Assembly (NCBI GenBank): GCA_964368755.1
Contig: CAYJCR010000007.1
Span: 1 to 43,858, forward strand
Length of the DNA: 43,858 nucleotides
Origin: CALVZT01 sp964368755
GTDB taxonomy: Bacteria; Bacillota; Clostridia; Christensenellales; UBA1242
Direction of reading: 5' to 3'
Shown: positions 17,901 to 26,719 of the stretch, in pieces
How positions within the stretch are numbered: position 1 is the first letter of the stretch
How the letters are laid out: each line of letters starts with the position of its first letter
Made by a program: the position numbers and the translations under genes
The notes under the pieces: model-generated
Seen by the model: only the letters and a program-made list of their open reading frames with translations
What the model was told of the DNA's origin: nothing
Databases searched by the model: none

Positions 17901-19967
17901 ATGGCAAGTAAACCAGGAAAATTAAATATTACTGTAGCAGAAGCATCTGCTTTGTTAAAAACTTTGCATGGTGTTTTCAAAAGTAGCTCAAGCAGAAGTG
18001 TTAAGCATATTGCTGGACTTCCAACTTTTTCCGCAGAATTAGCAACTCATAAAGGTGCTACGGTGTTAACTGAAGAGCAAGAGAAGAAATTAATTTCTGT
18101 TTTTTCTAGCACTGGCAATGTGGTTGGTTTAGGAGGAAGTATTACAGGTCGTACTGGCATGGTCAATGTACTAGATCCTAATGAGTCATATGATGCTAGA
18201 TTTTATGTTGCTAGTAATAATGGAATTTTTAGCAATCCTACCAAAAAATTAAATGCGCAAAAACTATCTAAGAGTATTCTATTACAAGAGATTAATGGGA
18301 TACGTTCTAAACATAAGAATGTTTTGGATGTTTTGTCAGCAATTGCGAAGGCTGATCCTGACTTAAGAGCAACTATATATAATGTGCTTGGTGGATGTTT
18401 TTGTAAATCTATGCTTGTTGAAGGTGAAACAGATCCAAATCCACCATATGGCTTAGGTCATGCCAATTTTAAGAGAGATGAGTTTCTTGCTAGTGCTGAG
18501 AAACTTAGTCTTTATAGCCCAATGGAGTTGTTTGCTGCCTTAATCAACAAACATCCAAGTGATCCAGCTCTTATGGCTTTGATTCCTGCTTACTGTGGCG
18601 GAAGAACTCCAGATGTATTGAAGGATGCGATAAAAAGTGCTCATATTTCTGAACAAGCATATGCAGCATATAATGCCAATTATCAGAAATACAGCAGAGA
18701 AGCTGCAGATATAGCCAATTATGATAATATAATAAGAACAGATACTGCTGTAACAAGTGCAATTAGTAGTATTAATACAAATACTAGCACAACAGATCTT
18801 TCTAGTGATTTTTATACACTTAATCCTGCGTATATGCCAACAAAAGCTCAATCAAAAGCTGCGATAGATGAATATACAAAAGCAGTTGCTCTTAATATGA
18901 TATTGGAAAATGTTCCACCAGCTGATAGAAGCAATTTAGATTATATTAAGCGAGTAGAAGCAAGTAAATATAAGATGGATCAAGCAATGGCTGAGGTTCG
19001 TAGGCTTGGTCTTCCTATAGGTGAGGTAATAGATTATGCTACAAGAAAAGCACATGACGAATGTTTAAACTCTACGCAACAAGCCGCACTTGTAGATGAA
19101 CAAGGTAATCCAATCACTGATTATACCGGTACGTTGGGTTATAAGCAATGGGCTTTGGAATCTGCAAAAATATCAAATCTTGCAAAATTTAAGGTGGATG
19201 CAGAACTTTCAAATAACTTAATGCAATGTACATTCTTCCGTCAAATGATAGAAAATGAAAAAAGGTCTCTATCATCTGGAGCTTCTGTCAATAAATTGTT
19301 ATTGTATATACAAAATGAGCTTGCAAAAGAAAAAACAACTCCAGCAGAACCAACAAAGCCTGCAAAGAAAAAAGTTTCAGATCTTTCTCCAGATCAAAGA
19401 GCGGCATATGATACTTTAAGAGCTATGAAGAGGAGAGATAAAGATTTTTCTGAAAGAGTAAAGCCAGATTCTATAAAAAGGATTACTGATAAAAAAGTTC
19501 TTGAGATTGCGTCAACAGTGCATATCAATGATACAATAGCAGATGCGTTGGTTCTTATCAATCATTTACAGTCAACAGGAATGAGTACTGAAGAAATTAA
19601 CGAAGTTTTGGCTCTTGTAAATACTACTTCTGGTGGAAAACCCATGTTTGAAATAAAAGAGAGTGGGGGACAAATTGAATTTAGAATCGGCGGAGAAACT
19701 TATACTAGAAATGCAGCTGATCCAACAAAGCTAGATAGGAATGTAAACTTATCTGAATGTACGTATGCCCAGGTTGCGGCAGGGGCAAATGATGTTGCGG
19801 TTGCTCCTGCATATAGAAACCAATTTAAAGCTCAAGCTGCGTCTACTGGAGTATATGATACTGAAGTAACGGCGACATTTGTGTCAGTAGGTAGTGCTGA
19901 TGTAATTGCTCAAAGGGCGCGAAGGGCAAATACTGCTGCAACTCAAGATCCAACAAGTGTAAGTTAA
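17901..19967 (+). CDS. Unrecognised soluble protein downstream of virB4 (688 aa)
   Basis: The start has an AAAGGAG site, and a possible promoter (TTGAAG at 17794-17799 with an AT-rich -10 near 17817) separates it from the virB4 terminator. I do not recognise the family. It has no signal peptide and no membrane segment, and is rich in Ala, Ser, Thr and Asn. The N-terminal 120 residues look like mixed alpha/beta with Gly-rich turns. The middle (about 190-500) is mostly helical. A Lys/Pro hinge (TTPAEPTKPAKKK) lies near residue 480, and the tail is Ala/Thr-rich. Its place after VirB4 and the size of the operon make a secreted substrate or a cytoplasmic partner of the T4SS-like machine possible; neither is shown. 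It is co-transcribed with the 82-residue gene 18 nt downstream. Confidence 0.7.
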   Translation: MASKPGKLNITVAEASALLKTLHGVFKSSSSRSVKHIAGLPTFSAELATHKGATVLTEEQEKKLISVFSSTGNVVGLGGSITGRTGMVNVLDPNESYDARFYVASNNGIFSNPTKKLNAQKLSKSILLQEINGIRSKHKNVLDVLSAIAKADPDLRATIYNVLGGCFCKSMLVEGETDPNPPYGLGHANFKRDEFLASAEKLSLYSPMELFAALINKHPSDPALMALIPAYCGGRTPDVLKDAIKSAHISEQAYAAYNANYQKYSREAADIANYDNIIRTDTAVTSAISSINTNTSTTDLSSDFYTLNPAYMPTKAQSKAAIDEYTKAVALNMILENVPPADRSNLDYIKRVEASKYKMDQAMAEVRRLGLPIGEVIDYATRKAHDECLNSTQQAALVDEQGNPITDYTGTLGYKQWALESAKISNLAKFKVDAELSNNLMQCTFFRQMIENEKRSLSSGASVNKLLLYIQNELAKEKTTPAEPTKPAKKKVSDLSPDQRAAYDTLRAMKRRDKDFSERVKPDSIKRITDKKVLEIASTVHINDTIADALVLINHLQSTGMSTEEINEVLALVNTTSGGKPMFEIKESGGQIEFRIGGETYTRNAADPTKLDRNVNLSECTYAQVAAGANDVAVAPAYRNQFKAQAASTGVYDTEVTATFVSVGSADVIAQRARRANTAATQDPTSVS

Positions 19968-19985
19968 TATAAGGAGAATATAATT

Positions 19986-20234
19986 ATGGCAGAACAATTC
20001 ACAGAAACAAGAGGTGTTGACCTATCATTTACAATTTTTGAGAAAGTGTTGCTATTTAAGGAATACAAGGATGAGAAAGAAGTCCTTCGTGTAGCACAAG
20101 CTATGGCAAAGGTTGCTGAGAAGAACCCTGATTATGAGCCTTATATTAAGAATGCTTATGCAGAGGCTTTTAGGAAGCTTTCGTTACTTACTTTTGAAGA
20201 AATGAAAGAAATAATAGAAATAATCAAAGACTAA
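19986..20234 (+). CDS. Small helical protein, partner of the 688-aa gene (82 aa)
   Basis: It starts 18 nt after the preceding stop behind an AAGGAG site and is followed by a strong terminator, so it is the last gene of a two-gene unit. The protein is charged and almost entirely helical by composition (segments like KEVLRVAQAMAKVAEK and FEEMKEIIEIIKD), with no Cys and no membrane segment. I do not recognise it. Small acidic helical proteins next to a large secreted-type gene are sometimes chaperones; that is only a suggestion here. Confidence 0.65.
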   Translation: MAEQFTETRGVDLSFTIFEKVLLFKEYKDEKEVLRVAQAMAKVAEKNPDYEPYIKNAYAEAFRKLSLLTFEEMKEIIEIIKD

Positions 20235-20250
20235 TTTTTTGAATATTTTT

Positions 20251-20285
20251 AGCACAAGTCAATTATTTGGCTTGTGCTTTTTTTT
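20251..20285 (+). terminator. Intrinsic terminator of the 688/82-aa operon
   Basis: The stem AGCACAAG/CTTGTGCT (20251-20278 including the loop) is followed by a T run. Confidence 0.85.
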
Positions 20286-20510
20286 GTATCACCAAAAATA
20301 TGATTATGATTTTGTGGAAATGAATTGTAGCAATATAACTCAAGACATATAGTAATAATCTGACAAAAAATATATAGCTTATTTGACTATATCGTGATGA
20401 TAGGAGATAAAATTCTATTCGGCATATTTGGATTTTGGTAGTATTAGAGAGTTTGTGTAACAGTAGTAATCTATAAAAATATATGGTTATTAAATTATAA
20501 CTACATTATC
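20286..20510. other. AT-rich non-coding stretch
   Basis: This lies between the terminator of the 82-aa gene and the terminator of the convergent aldolase gene. I see no ORF with a ribosome site, no tRNA and no clear repeat. An AGGAG near 20403 is not followed by a usable start codon. Confidence 0.5.
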
Positions 20511-20538
20511 AAAAAAACAAGTCAATAATGGCTTGTTA
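20511..20538 (-). terminator. Intrinsic terminator downstream of the aldolase gene
   Basis: On the minus strand AACAAGCC/GACTTGTT forms a stem followed by seven T. It lies about 80 nt past the aldolase stop. Confidence 0.65.
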
Positions 20539-20606
20539 ATTTGCGATATGTGTTACTGTATTTATGTGTTGCAACAAGGGCTATATGTTGTTGCTAGCGT
20601 TGTTAA

Positions 20607-20629
20607 TAGCCTATAATTATTATAGGCTA
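20607..20629. repeat. Perfect 10-bp inverted repeat straddling the aldolase stop codon
   Basis: TAGCCTATAA and TTATAGGCTA are separated by 3 nt, and the aldolase stop (20620-20622) sits inside. There is no T run after it on either strand, so it is not an ordinary terminator. It may be a 3'-end RNA-stabilising hairpin. Confidence 0.6.
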
Positions 20630-21522
20630 AAGCACTTGATTTTTGCTATAACAACATCTTTGATTGCTGCTGTTGAGGCAGATAGATACTTACGGGTATC
20701 AATATTGGATGGATTGTTCTTGATATGCTCGATTGTTGCAGAAATACATGCTATTCTGAGGTCTGTATCTACGTTTATTTTACATACATGAGTATGGCTT
20801 GCTTTCTTCAATATCTCAGCTGGCACGCCTTTGGCGCCTTTGAGTTGTCCACCAAGAGAATTGAATTTTGCAACACTTGTCTCATCTACACTTGATGCGC
20901 CATGCAACACTAGGGGAGTGTGAGGAATGAGTTTTTCTATCTTTGATAATATATCGAACTTAAGCTCTGCCGCGCCCTCGAACTTGTATGCACCGTGGCT
21001 TGTTCCTATAGCTACTGCTAGTGAATCAACACCTGTGCGTGTAACAAAGTCTTTGGCTTGCTGAGGGTCAGTATAGCTACTTTCTTTTGCAGAAACTTTG
21101 ACATGGTCTTCTATGCCTTGCAATCTGCCGAGTTCGGCTTCTACCCATATATTTCTTTTGTGTGCGTAAGATACAACTTTCTTTGTCAACTTGACGTTCT
21201 CTTCATACTCGAGCCCACTTGCATCGATCATTACGGAGTCGCATCCAATACGAATGGCAGTCTTAACTGTGTCAAAGCTATCGCCGTGATCTAAATGAAA
21301 AGATATTGGATACTTAGCCATCTTCCTACCAGCAGAAATAAGTCCTTTCATAAAATCAGGACCTGCGTAGTTGATTGCTCCTTTGCTTATCTGTGCGATG
21401 ACTGGAGCTCCGAGTTCGTTCGCAGCTTCGATGATACCTTTGAGTGATTCCATGTTGCAAAAATTGAATGCACCTATCGCATATTTGTTCTCTAATGCAG
21501 TTTGCATAATATATTTTCCCAT
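20620..21522 (-). CDS. fba: Class II fructose-bisphosphate aldolase family protein (300 aa)
   Basis: The start at 21522 (MGKYIMQTALENKYAIGAFN) has an AGGAG site 7 nt upstream; an in-frame extension to 21579 has none. Class II aldolase signatures are present: HLDHGD (76-81, catalytic Asp78 and zinc His79), EAELG (128-132), GTSHGAYK (His176), LVLHGASS (His207) and the INVDTD phosphate-binding end. The enzyme cleaves fructose-1,6-bisphosphate to dihydroxyacetone phosphate and glyceraldehyde-3-phosphate. The related tagatose-bisphosphate or other ketose-bisphosphate aldolases share these motifs, so the exact substrate is less certain than the family. GAPDH, the next glycolytic step, lies 2.5 kb away on the other strand. 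Confidence 0.88.
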   Translation of the reverse strand: MGKYIMQTALENKYAIGAFNFCNMESLKGIIEAANELGAPVIAQISKGAINYAGPDFMKGLISAGRKMAKYPISFHLDHGDSFDTVKTAIRIGCDSVMIDASGLEYEENVKLTKKVVSYAHKRNIWVEAELGRLQGIEDHVKVSAKESSYTDPQQAKDFVTRTGVDSLAVAIGTSHGAYKFEGAAELKFDILSKIEKLIPHTPLVLHGASSVDETSVAKFNSLGGQLKGAKGVPAEILKKASHTHVCKINVDTDLRIACISATIEHIKNNPSNIDTRKYLSASTAAIKDVVIAKIKCFSL

Positions 21523-21675
21523 AATCAAACTCCTATTACAATATGAGTATACAACAATTATTGGACTTTTTGATAGCAAAAATCTTCACTTTTTATTAAA
21601 TTGTTGAAAAAAGTTATCTCAAAGCTTTTTGCTTTTTTAAAAAGTATGTTAGAATAATCGTAGGAGAAGATGATT

Positions 21676-22821
21676 ATGAAGATTTCGGTTATTTTCCCTA
21701 TAGCAGATAGTGCTGCTATAGACAAGACATTGGTTGATATTAAGCCATTTGTCCAGAGTCATCAAGATTGTGAGATAATAGTTGTATGTCCTTCCGTTGA
21801 GGCAAAGGGTATATTTGATGCACACAAGGGCATCAAGGGTATTGTTATAGATAAGTTCACTATTAACAATGCAATAGAAAGTGCACTTCCTTTTGCTACT
21901 GGCGAAGTCGTGCTTGTCGGAGATTACAAGTTGGACTGTAATCAGATCTTTGACAGAATGTTGAAAGAGCATGAAGATGGTGCTGACATTGTTACTGTAC
22001 ACAAAAAGCGTAATTGGTTTACGAAGATTTGTTTTGATATTGGTACTTCTATTACGAACTTCTTCACTCGTATGTATACGGACAAAAAAGATAGTTTTGG
22101 TGTTCCATCAATACAACTTTTGGATAGAAATGTTATTGATATTGCATTGATGTTGCCAAAGAAGTCTGGATTGATACGCAATGCTGACAATCTTATTGGT
22201 ATAGAATATGCAACAATAGAGCTTGATAAGAACGATAAGCCTAGTTGTAATAATTATAAAGTCAAGAATGCTACGATCATATCTACAATAGTGGGTGGCA
22301 GTGTATCTTTGGCTAGTATATTGGCAATAATATTTAGTAATGTATTTGCCAAAGTTCCACTTGTTTGCAATATCATATTATTTTTACTTGTATTGTGTGG
22401 AGTGTTGGTAGCTTTGTTCGGTGGAACTAAACACATATTAGATATCAGAATGGGAGTTGGGGATTATAAATTGCTTGCAGAATATAATACCAAAGTCATA
22501 GCTGAGAGCCCTGCAAAGAAAATAGCCAAAATCCAAGATAAGAAGGTCAAAGTTGCTACAAAAACAGCTAGTAAAATTGTTACTACAAAGGCTACTAAAT
22601 CAAAAGTTGCAACAACAGCAAAGGGCACTGTCAAAACTGTTGCCAAAGCATCGGCAAAAACAACTGTTACCAAGAAAGTTCCTAGCACTCCTAAGACATC
22701 AACTGTAGCAAAAACTGCCACTAAAGCAAAGAATACAAAAGTAGCAGCCTCTACAAAGAGAGCCTCAACTAGTAGCAGAGCTACAACAAAAGCTTCTGTA
22801 CGTAAGAAGACTAATATATAA
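21676..22821 (+). CDS. GT2-like membrane protein with a histone H1-like Lys/Ala/Thr tail (381 aa)
   Basis: The ATG at 21676 is preferred over the one at 21670 because AGGAG then sits 9 nt away. Residues 1-190 start MKISVIFPIA and resemble the GtrB/DPM1-type glycosyltransferase 2 fold; GDYKLD near 80-86 stands where the metal-binding Asp motif would be, in a weak form. Two membrane helices follow (about 198-222, 225-249), as in GtrB. Residues 276-381 are then a low-complexity Lys/Ala/Thr/Ser tail with repeats such as KTASKIVTTKATKSK, resembling histone H1 or HupB tails. That combination is odd: a strongly basic tail on a membrane enzyme could bind nucleic acid or anionic wall polymers. Enzyme activity is uncertain. 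It heads a run with the peptidase gene 21 nt downstream. Confidence 0.65.
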   Translation: MKISVIFPIADSAAIDKTLVDIKPFVQSHQDCEIIVVCPSVEAKGIFDAHKGIKGIVIDKFTINNAIESALPFATGEVVLVGDYKLDCNQIFDRMLKEHEDGADIVTVHKKRNWFTKICFDIGTSITNFFTRMYTDKKDSFGVPSIQLLDRNVIDIALMLPKKSGLIRNADNLIGIEYATIELDKNDKPSCNNYKVKNATIISTIVGGSVSLASILAIIFSNVFAKVPLVCNIILFLLVLCGVLVALFGGTKHILDIRMGVGDYKLLAEYNTKVIAESPAKKIAKIQDKKVKVATKTASKIVTTKATKSKVATTAKGTVKTVAKASAKTTVTKKVPSTPKTSTVAKTATKAKNTKVAASTKRASTSSRATTKASVRKKTNI

Positions 22822-22842
22822 GAGCGATTGTAAGGAGCATAA

Positions 22843-23952
22843 ATGGATAGAGAATCAAAATTAGCAGAGAACTTGGTTAATTACTCGTGTAGTGTAAAAC
22901 GAGGCGAGAAGGTACTAATCGAAGTCAGAGATGTGAATGAAAGCTTTGTGGTTAAGTTGGTCAAAGCTGTACAACTTGCAGGGGGATTACCTTTTGTTGA
23001 TATACAGTATGGCAGAGTTAACAGAGAATTAATGAAGACATATACTGCAGATTATGGCAAGTTGCAGACCAAGTACGAGCTTACTCGTATGAGTGATATA
23101 GATGCTTATATCTCGGTTAGAGGCATGAACAATCTATACGAGATGTCTGATGTGCCTAGTGAGAATATAAAGAACAAGTCATTATATTATGCACTTCCTA
23201 TTCATCATAGGATTAGGTGTAAAAAGAAGTGGGTATTACTCAATTATCCAGGTGGAGCATATGCTCAGAATGCAGGTATGAGTAGTGAGGCATTTGAGGA
23301 TTTCTTCTTCAATGTATGCAATCTTGATTATTCTAAGATGGACAAAGCAATGGATGCATTGGTTACATTGATGGATAAGACTGACAAGGTAAGGATTGTT
23401 GCCAAGGGAACTGACCTTACTTTCTCTATCAAAGGCATCAAGGCTATCAAATGTTCTGGCTCATACAATATCCCTGATGGAGAAGTATACACAGCTCCAG
23501 TCAAGGACAGTGTCAATGGCGTGATAGAGTACAATATTCCTACAGTCCAAAGCAATAGTAGATTTGATAACATTAGACTAGTTGTAGCAAATGGCAAGAT
23601 AATCGAAGCAACCTGTCAAGGTGATAACAAAAAGCTTAATGAAATACTCAATACTGATGATGGTAGTAGGTACTTTGGAGAGTTTGCATTAGGTGTCAAT
23701 CCTTATGTTGTCAAACCAATGCTTGATATCTTATTTGATGAAAAAATGTGTGGTTCGATTCATTTGACTCCGGGGGCTTGTTATGAAGAAGCTTCTAACG
23801 GTAATGAGTCTGCAGTCCACTGGGATATGGTTCAATCCCATCTGCCACAATATGGCGGGGGTGAGATATATTTTGATGATGTGCTTATTCGCAAAGACGG
23901 TTTGTTTGTCATCAAAGAACTTTCTGGTCTCAATCCAGACAATCTAAAATAA
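22843..23952 (+). CDS. M29-family aminopeptidase (369 aa)
   Basis: The start follows AAGGAGC. The family's C-terminal metal site is clear: HLTPGACY (His307 on) and AVHWDMV with His326 and Asp328. EFALGVNP near 280 supplies another conserved acidic region. M29 enzymes (AmpS/PepS/aminopeptidase T) are cytoplasmic metal-dependent enzymes removing N-terminal residues from peptides. The length is slightly below the usual 400 or so. The next gene, GAPDH, begins 21 nt downstream, so the two are probably co-transcribed. Confidence 0.85.
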   Translation: MDRESKLAENLVNYSCSVKRGEKVLIEVRDVNESFVVKLVKAVQLAGGLPFVDIQYGRVNRELMKTYTADYGKLQTKYELTRMSDIDAYISVRGMNNLYEMSDVPSENIKNKSLYYALPIHHRIRCKKKWVLLNYPGGAYAQNAGMSSEAFEDFFFNVCNLDYSKMDKAMDALVTLMDKTDKVRIVAKGTDLTFSIKGIKAIKCSGSYNIPDGEVYTAPVKDSVNGVIEYNIPTVQSNSRFDNIRLVVANGKIIEATCQGDNKKLNEILNTDDGSRYFGEFALGVNPYVVKPMLDILFDEKMCGSIHLTPGACYEEASNGNESAVHWDMVQSHLPQYGGGEIYFDDVLIRKDGLFVIKELSGLNPDNLK

Positions 23953-23973
23953 TATTTATAGGAGAAAAAAGTT

Positions 23974-24993
23974 ATGGCTAAGATAAAAATTGGTATAAAT
24001 GGTTTTGGTAGAATAGGAAGACTTATTCTTCGTGCTGCTAACAAGAGAGATGACGTACAAGTTGTTGCAATCAATGATCCATTTGTGGATATAGATTATG
24101 CAAAGTACTTGTTCGAATACGACACTGTACATGGTAAGTTCGATGGCGAAGTTGAAGTCAAGGGTGGCAAACTTGTTGTTAATGGCAATGCTATCTCTGT
24201 ATTCCAAGAGAAAGACCCAACACTTATCCCATGGGGCAAAGCAGGAGCAGATTATATTGCAGAAGCTACGGGTAAGTTCACAAAACTTGATGATGCTTCA
24301 CTTCACTTGAAGGGTGGTGCAAAAAAAGTTATTATTACAGCTCCATCTAAGGGTGGCGCACCAATGTTCGTTATGGGTGTCAATGAGAAGACATATAAGA
24401 AATCAATGAATGTAGTCAGCAACGCAAGTTGTACAACCAACTGCCTTGCACCTCTTGCCAAAGTCATCAATGACAAGTTCGGTATACTTGAAGGTCTTAT
24501 GACTACGGTTCACTCAACAACTGCAACACAACTTACAGTAGATGGATCATCTAAAAAAGATTGGAGAGGTGGAAGAGCAGCTAGTGCCAACATTATTCCA
24601 TCAAGTACTGGAGCTGCCAAAGCTGTTGGAGAAGTTATCCCTAAGCTTAATGGCAAACTTACAGGCATGAGCTTCCGTGTACCTACTATCAATGTATCTG
24701 TTGTTGACTTGACAGTTAGACTTAGCAAACCTACTACATATGAAGCAATCAAAAAAGAGGTCAAAAAGCAATCTGCTGGTGCCTTGAAGGGTATCTTGGG
24801 ATATACAGAAGAACCTGTAGTTTCGAGTGACTTCATTGGAGATAGCAGAACATCTATATTCGATGCAAATGCAGGCATAATGCTTAGTGACACGTTTGTT
24901 AAACTTGTTGCTTGGTATGATAACGAATGGGGTTATTCTAACAAGGTTGTTGACCTTATTGCCCATATGGCCAAGGTTGATGCAAAGAAATAA
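23974..24993 (+). CDS. gap: Glyceraldehyde-3-phosphate dehydrogenase, type I (339 aa)
   Basis: The N-terminal NAD-binding motif GINGFGRIGR (8-17) and the catalytic SCTTNC with Cys153 are intact, and the C-terminal WYDNEWGYSNKV is typical. The length matches the family. The enzyme oxidises glyceraldehyde-3-phosphate to 1,3-bisphosphoglycerate with NAD and phosphate in the cytoplasm. A TAGGAG site precedes the ATG. It is not followed by pgk or tpi as in many Bacillota; a strong terminator ends the unit. Confidence 0.97.
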   Translation: MAKIKIGINGFGRIGRLILRAANKRDDVQVVAINDPFVDIDYAKYLFEYDTVHGKFDGEVEVKGGKLVVNGNAISVFQEKDPTLIPWGKAGADYIAEATGKFTKLDDASLHLKGGAKKVIITAPSKGGAPMFVMGVNEKTYKKSMNVVSNASCTTNCLAPLAKVINDKFGILEGLMTTVHSTTATQLTVDGSSKKDWRGGRAASANIIPSSTGAAKAVGEVIPKLNGKLTGMSFRVPTINVSVVDLTVRLSKPTTYEAIKKEVKKQSAGALKGILGYTEEPVVSSDFIGDSRTSIFDANAGIMLSDTFVKLVAWYDNEWGYSNKVVDLIAHMAKVDAKK

Positions 24994-25001
24994 TTGTATG
25001 A

Positions 25002-25031
25002 CAAATAAGGCTAGTTACTAGCCTTATTTTT
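25002..25031 (+). terminator. Intrinsic terminator after gap
   Basis: AAATAAGGCTAGT pairs with ACTAGCCTTATTT almost perfectly and is followed by T-rich sequence. Confidence 0.85.
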
Positions 25032-25065
25032 ATTTGTGAAAAAGCGATTGTATAAAGCAAATTTA

Positions 25066-25094
25066 TTGACTAATAATATGAGTTTTGTTAAACT
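25066..25094 (+). promoter_or_regulatory. Predicted promoter of the zinc-ribbon/TM2 gene and mnmA
   Basis: TTGACT (25066-25071), a 17-nt spacer and TAAACT (25089-25094) with TG one base upstream (extended -10). Confidence 0.5.
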
Positions 25095-25115
25095 GTACAT
25101 ACTGAAGGTGAATTG

Positions 25116-25625
25116 ATGGATAAATTAACCAAAACAACCAAGAGATGTCCTCGTTGCGAAAGAAAGATGCAGATAGCAACGGCTAAGTGTCCAAGATGTG
25201 GACTTATTTTTGCTAGGCTATCCAAAGCAACAAATGCAGCCGCCAAGAAAGCAATTAAGAATAAAGAGCGTAATAAGATTATCAATGATAGCGTATTGCC
25301 AAAAGATGTGAACAAATGGAAACTTTTCTTTATGTCACTGTTTCTTGGATTTTTCGGAGGACACTGCTTTTATATAGGTAAATATTGGAGAGGGGCCTTT
25401 TCAATGATTGCATTCTTGCTCATTGCTATTGCTCCAGCCTTTCCTATGGATTGGTGGTATAACTATTATCTTGCTGGTATTATTACTGTTTGTATTATGC
25501 CGGCTGGTGTTAATGTCTTATTATGGGCTGTTGATACTATAATGATACTATGTAACAAGTATAAAGTTCCAATATCCATTGATGAAGAGTATGTAGAGGA
25601 CAAGGCAAGTGAAACAACAAAATAA
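25116..25625 (+). CDS. Zinc-ribbon plus TM2-domain membrane protein (169 aa)
   Basis: The ATG at 25116 has a GAAGG site upstream. Residues about 9-30 carry two CxxC knuckles (CPRCERK and CPRCGLIF), a short zinc ribbon. After a basic linker, residues about 66-150 hold two to three membrane helices with LGFFGGHCFYIGKYWRG, the TM2-domain signature (a G-G-H-x-FY turn). Such proteins are common in Bacillota and have no settled function. The end overlaps the start of mnmA by 17 nt, so the two are translationally coupled. Confidence 0.8.
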   Translation: MDKLTKTTKRCPRCERKMQIATAKCPRCGLIFARLSKATNAAAKKAIKNKERNKIINDSVLPKDVNKWKLFFMSLFLGFFGGHCFYIGKYWRGAFSMIAFLLIAIAPAFPMDWWYNYYLAGIITVCIMPAGVNVLLWAVDTIMILCNKYKVPISIDEEYVEDKASETTK

Positions 25626-26700
25626 TACAATAGTCGTAGGTATGAGTGGAGGAGTAGATTCTTCTGTTACAGCACTTCTTCTCAAAGAGCAAGGTTATGA
25701 TGTCATTGGACTCTTTATGCTCAACTGGGAAGAGTCAGATGATTGTGGTGTATGTACTGCTCAGCAAGACTACGAAGACGTCAAAAGAGTATGTAATAAT
25801 ATTGGCATACCATATTTTACTGTTAATTATGCCAAAGAATATTTGGATAGGGTTTTTTCGGATTTTCTTGCTGAATACAAGAAGGGAAGGACTCCCAATC
25901 CTGATGTGCTATGTAATAGAGAGATTAAGTTTGGACCTTTTGTTGAACAAGCAAAGAAGCTTGGCGCATACAAAGTTGCAACAGGGCATTATGCCAAGGT
26001 ATATGAAAAAGATGGATTGTTCTATCTTGCCAAAGCAAAAGACAAGAACAAAGATCAGTCATATTTTCTTAATCAATTAAGTCAAGAACAACTCTCATAT
26101 GCAATGTTTCCACTAGCAGATATTGAGAAGCCTGCTTTACGTGAGATAGCCAAGGCTCATAACCTTGTCAATGCTACGAAGAAGGATTCTACAGGAGTAT
26201 GCTTTATTGGAGAACGCAAGTTTAGAGAGTTTTTGCAGAAATATCTTCCATCCAAACAAGGTATAATTAAAGATATGCAAGGTAATGTTGTTGGAACGCA
26301 CGAAGGTGTTATGTTCTATACACTTGGACAGAGGAGAGGACTCAAGATTGGTGGACTTGCTACAGGTAACGGGGATCGATGGTTTGTCATCAAAAAAGAT
26401 GTCATCAACAATGTACTATATGTCAACCAAGGCGAATGCGATGAGTTGTATAGTAAGGGGCTCGTTACATACAAAGTCAACTGGATACCAAAAGAGCCAC
26501 AAACTAAGGTTTTTGAATGTTTTGCAAAGTTTAGATATCGTCAACCTGATCAAGCAGTGACTGTGACGATCGAAGAAGACAAAGTTGTTGTAGACTTCAA
26601 GCAGAAACAACGTGCTGTAACCCCTGGACAATTTGTTGTCTTTTATGACAAAGATGAGAATTGTCTTGGTGGTGGAGTGATTGAAGAAATAATTTTTTAG
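25609..26700 (+). CDS. mnmA: tRNA-specific 2-thiouridylase MnmA (363 aa)
   Basis: The GTG start at 25609 overlaps the previous gene; no better ATG precedes the PP-loop. GMSGGVDSS (11-19) is the ATP pyrophosphatase loop, PNPDVLCNREIKF places the first catalytic cysteine at 102, and STGVCFIGE the second at 198. GQRRGLKIGG is also typical. MnmA adds sulfur to position 2 of the wobble uridine in Lys, Glu and Gln tRNAs, taking sulfur from a cysteine desulfurase. The length is normal. No desulfurase gene is next to it. Confidence 0.96.
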   Translation: MKQQNNTIVVGMSGGVDSSVTALLLKEQGYDVIGLFMLNWEESDDCGVCTAQQDYEDVKRVCNNIGIPYFTVNYAKEYLDRVFSDFLAEYKKGRTPNPDVLCNREIKFGPFVEQAKKLGAYKVATGHYAKVYEKDGLFYLAKAKDKNKDQSYFLNQLSQEQLSYAMFPLADIEKPALREIAKAHNLVNATKKDSTGVCFIGERKFREFLQKYLPSKQGIIKDMQGNVVGTHEGVMFYTLGQRRGLKIGGLATGNGDRWFVIKKDVINNVLYVNQGECDELYSKGLVTYKVNWIPKEPQTKVFECFAKFRYRQPDQAVTVTIEEDKVVVDFKQKQRAVTPGQFVVFYDKDENCLGGGVIEEIIF

Positions 26701-26719
26701 TAAAAGGTAATATTAATAC

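Noticed and set aside
21523..21579. N-terminal extension of the aldolase to 21579
   Set aside because: It has no ribosome site and would precede the conserved family start; the AGGAG before 21522 decides.
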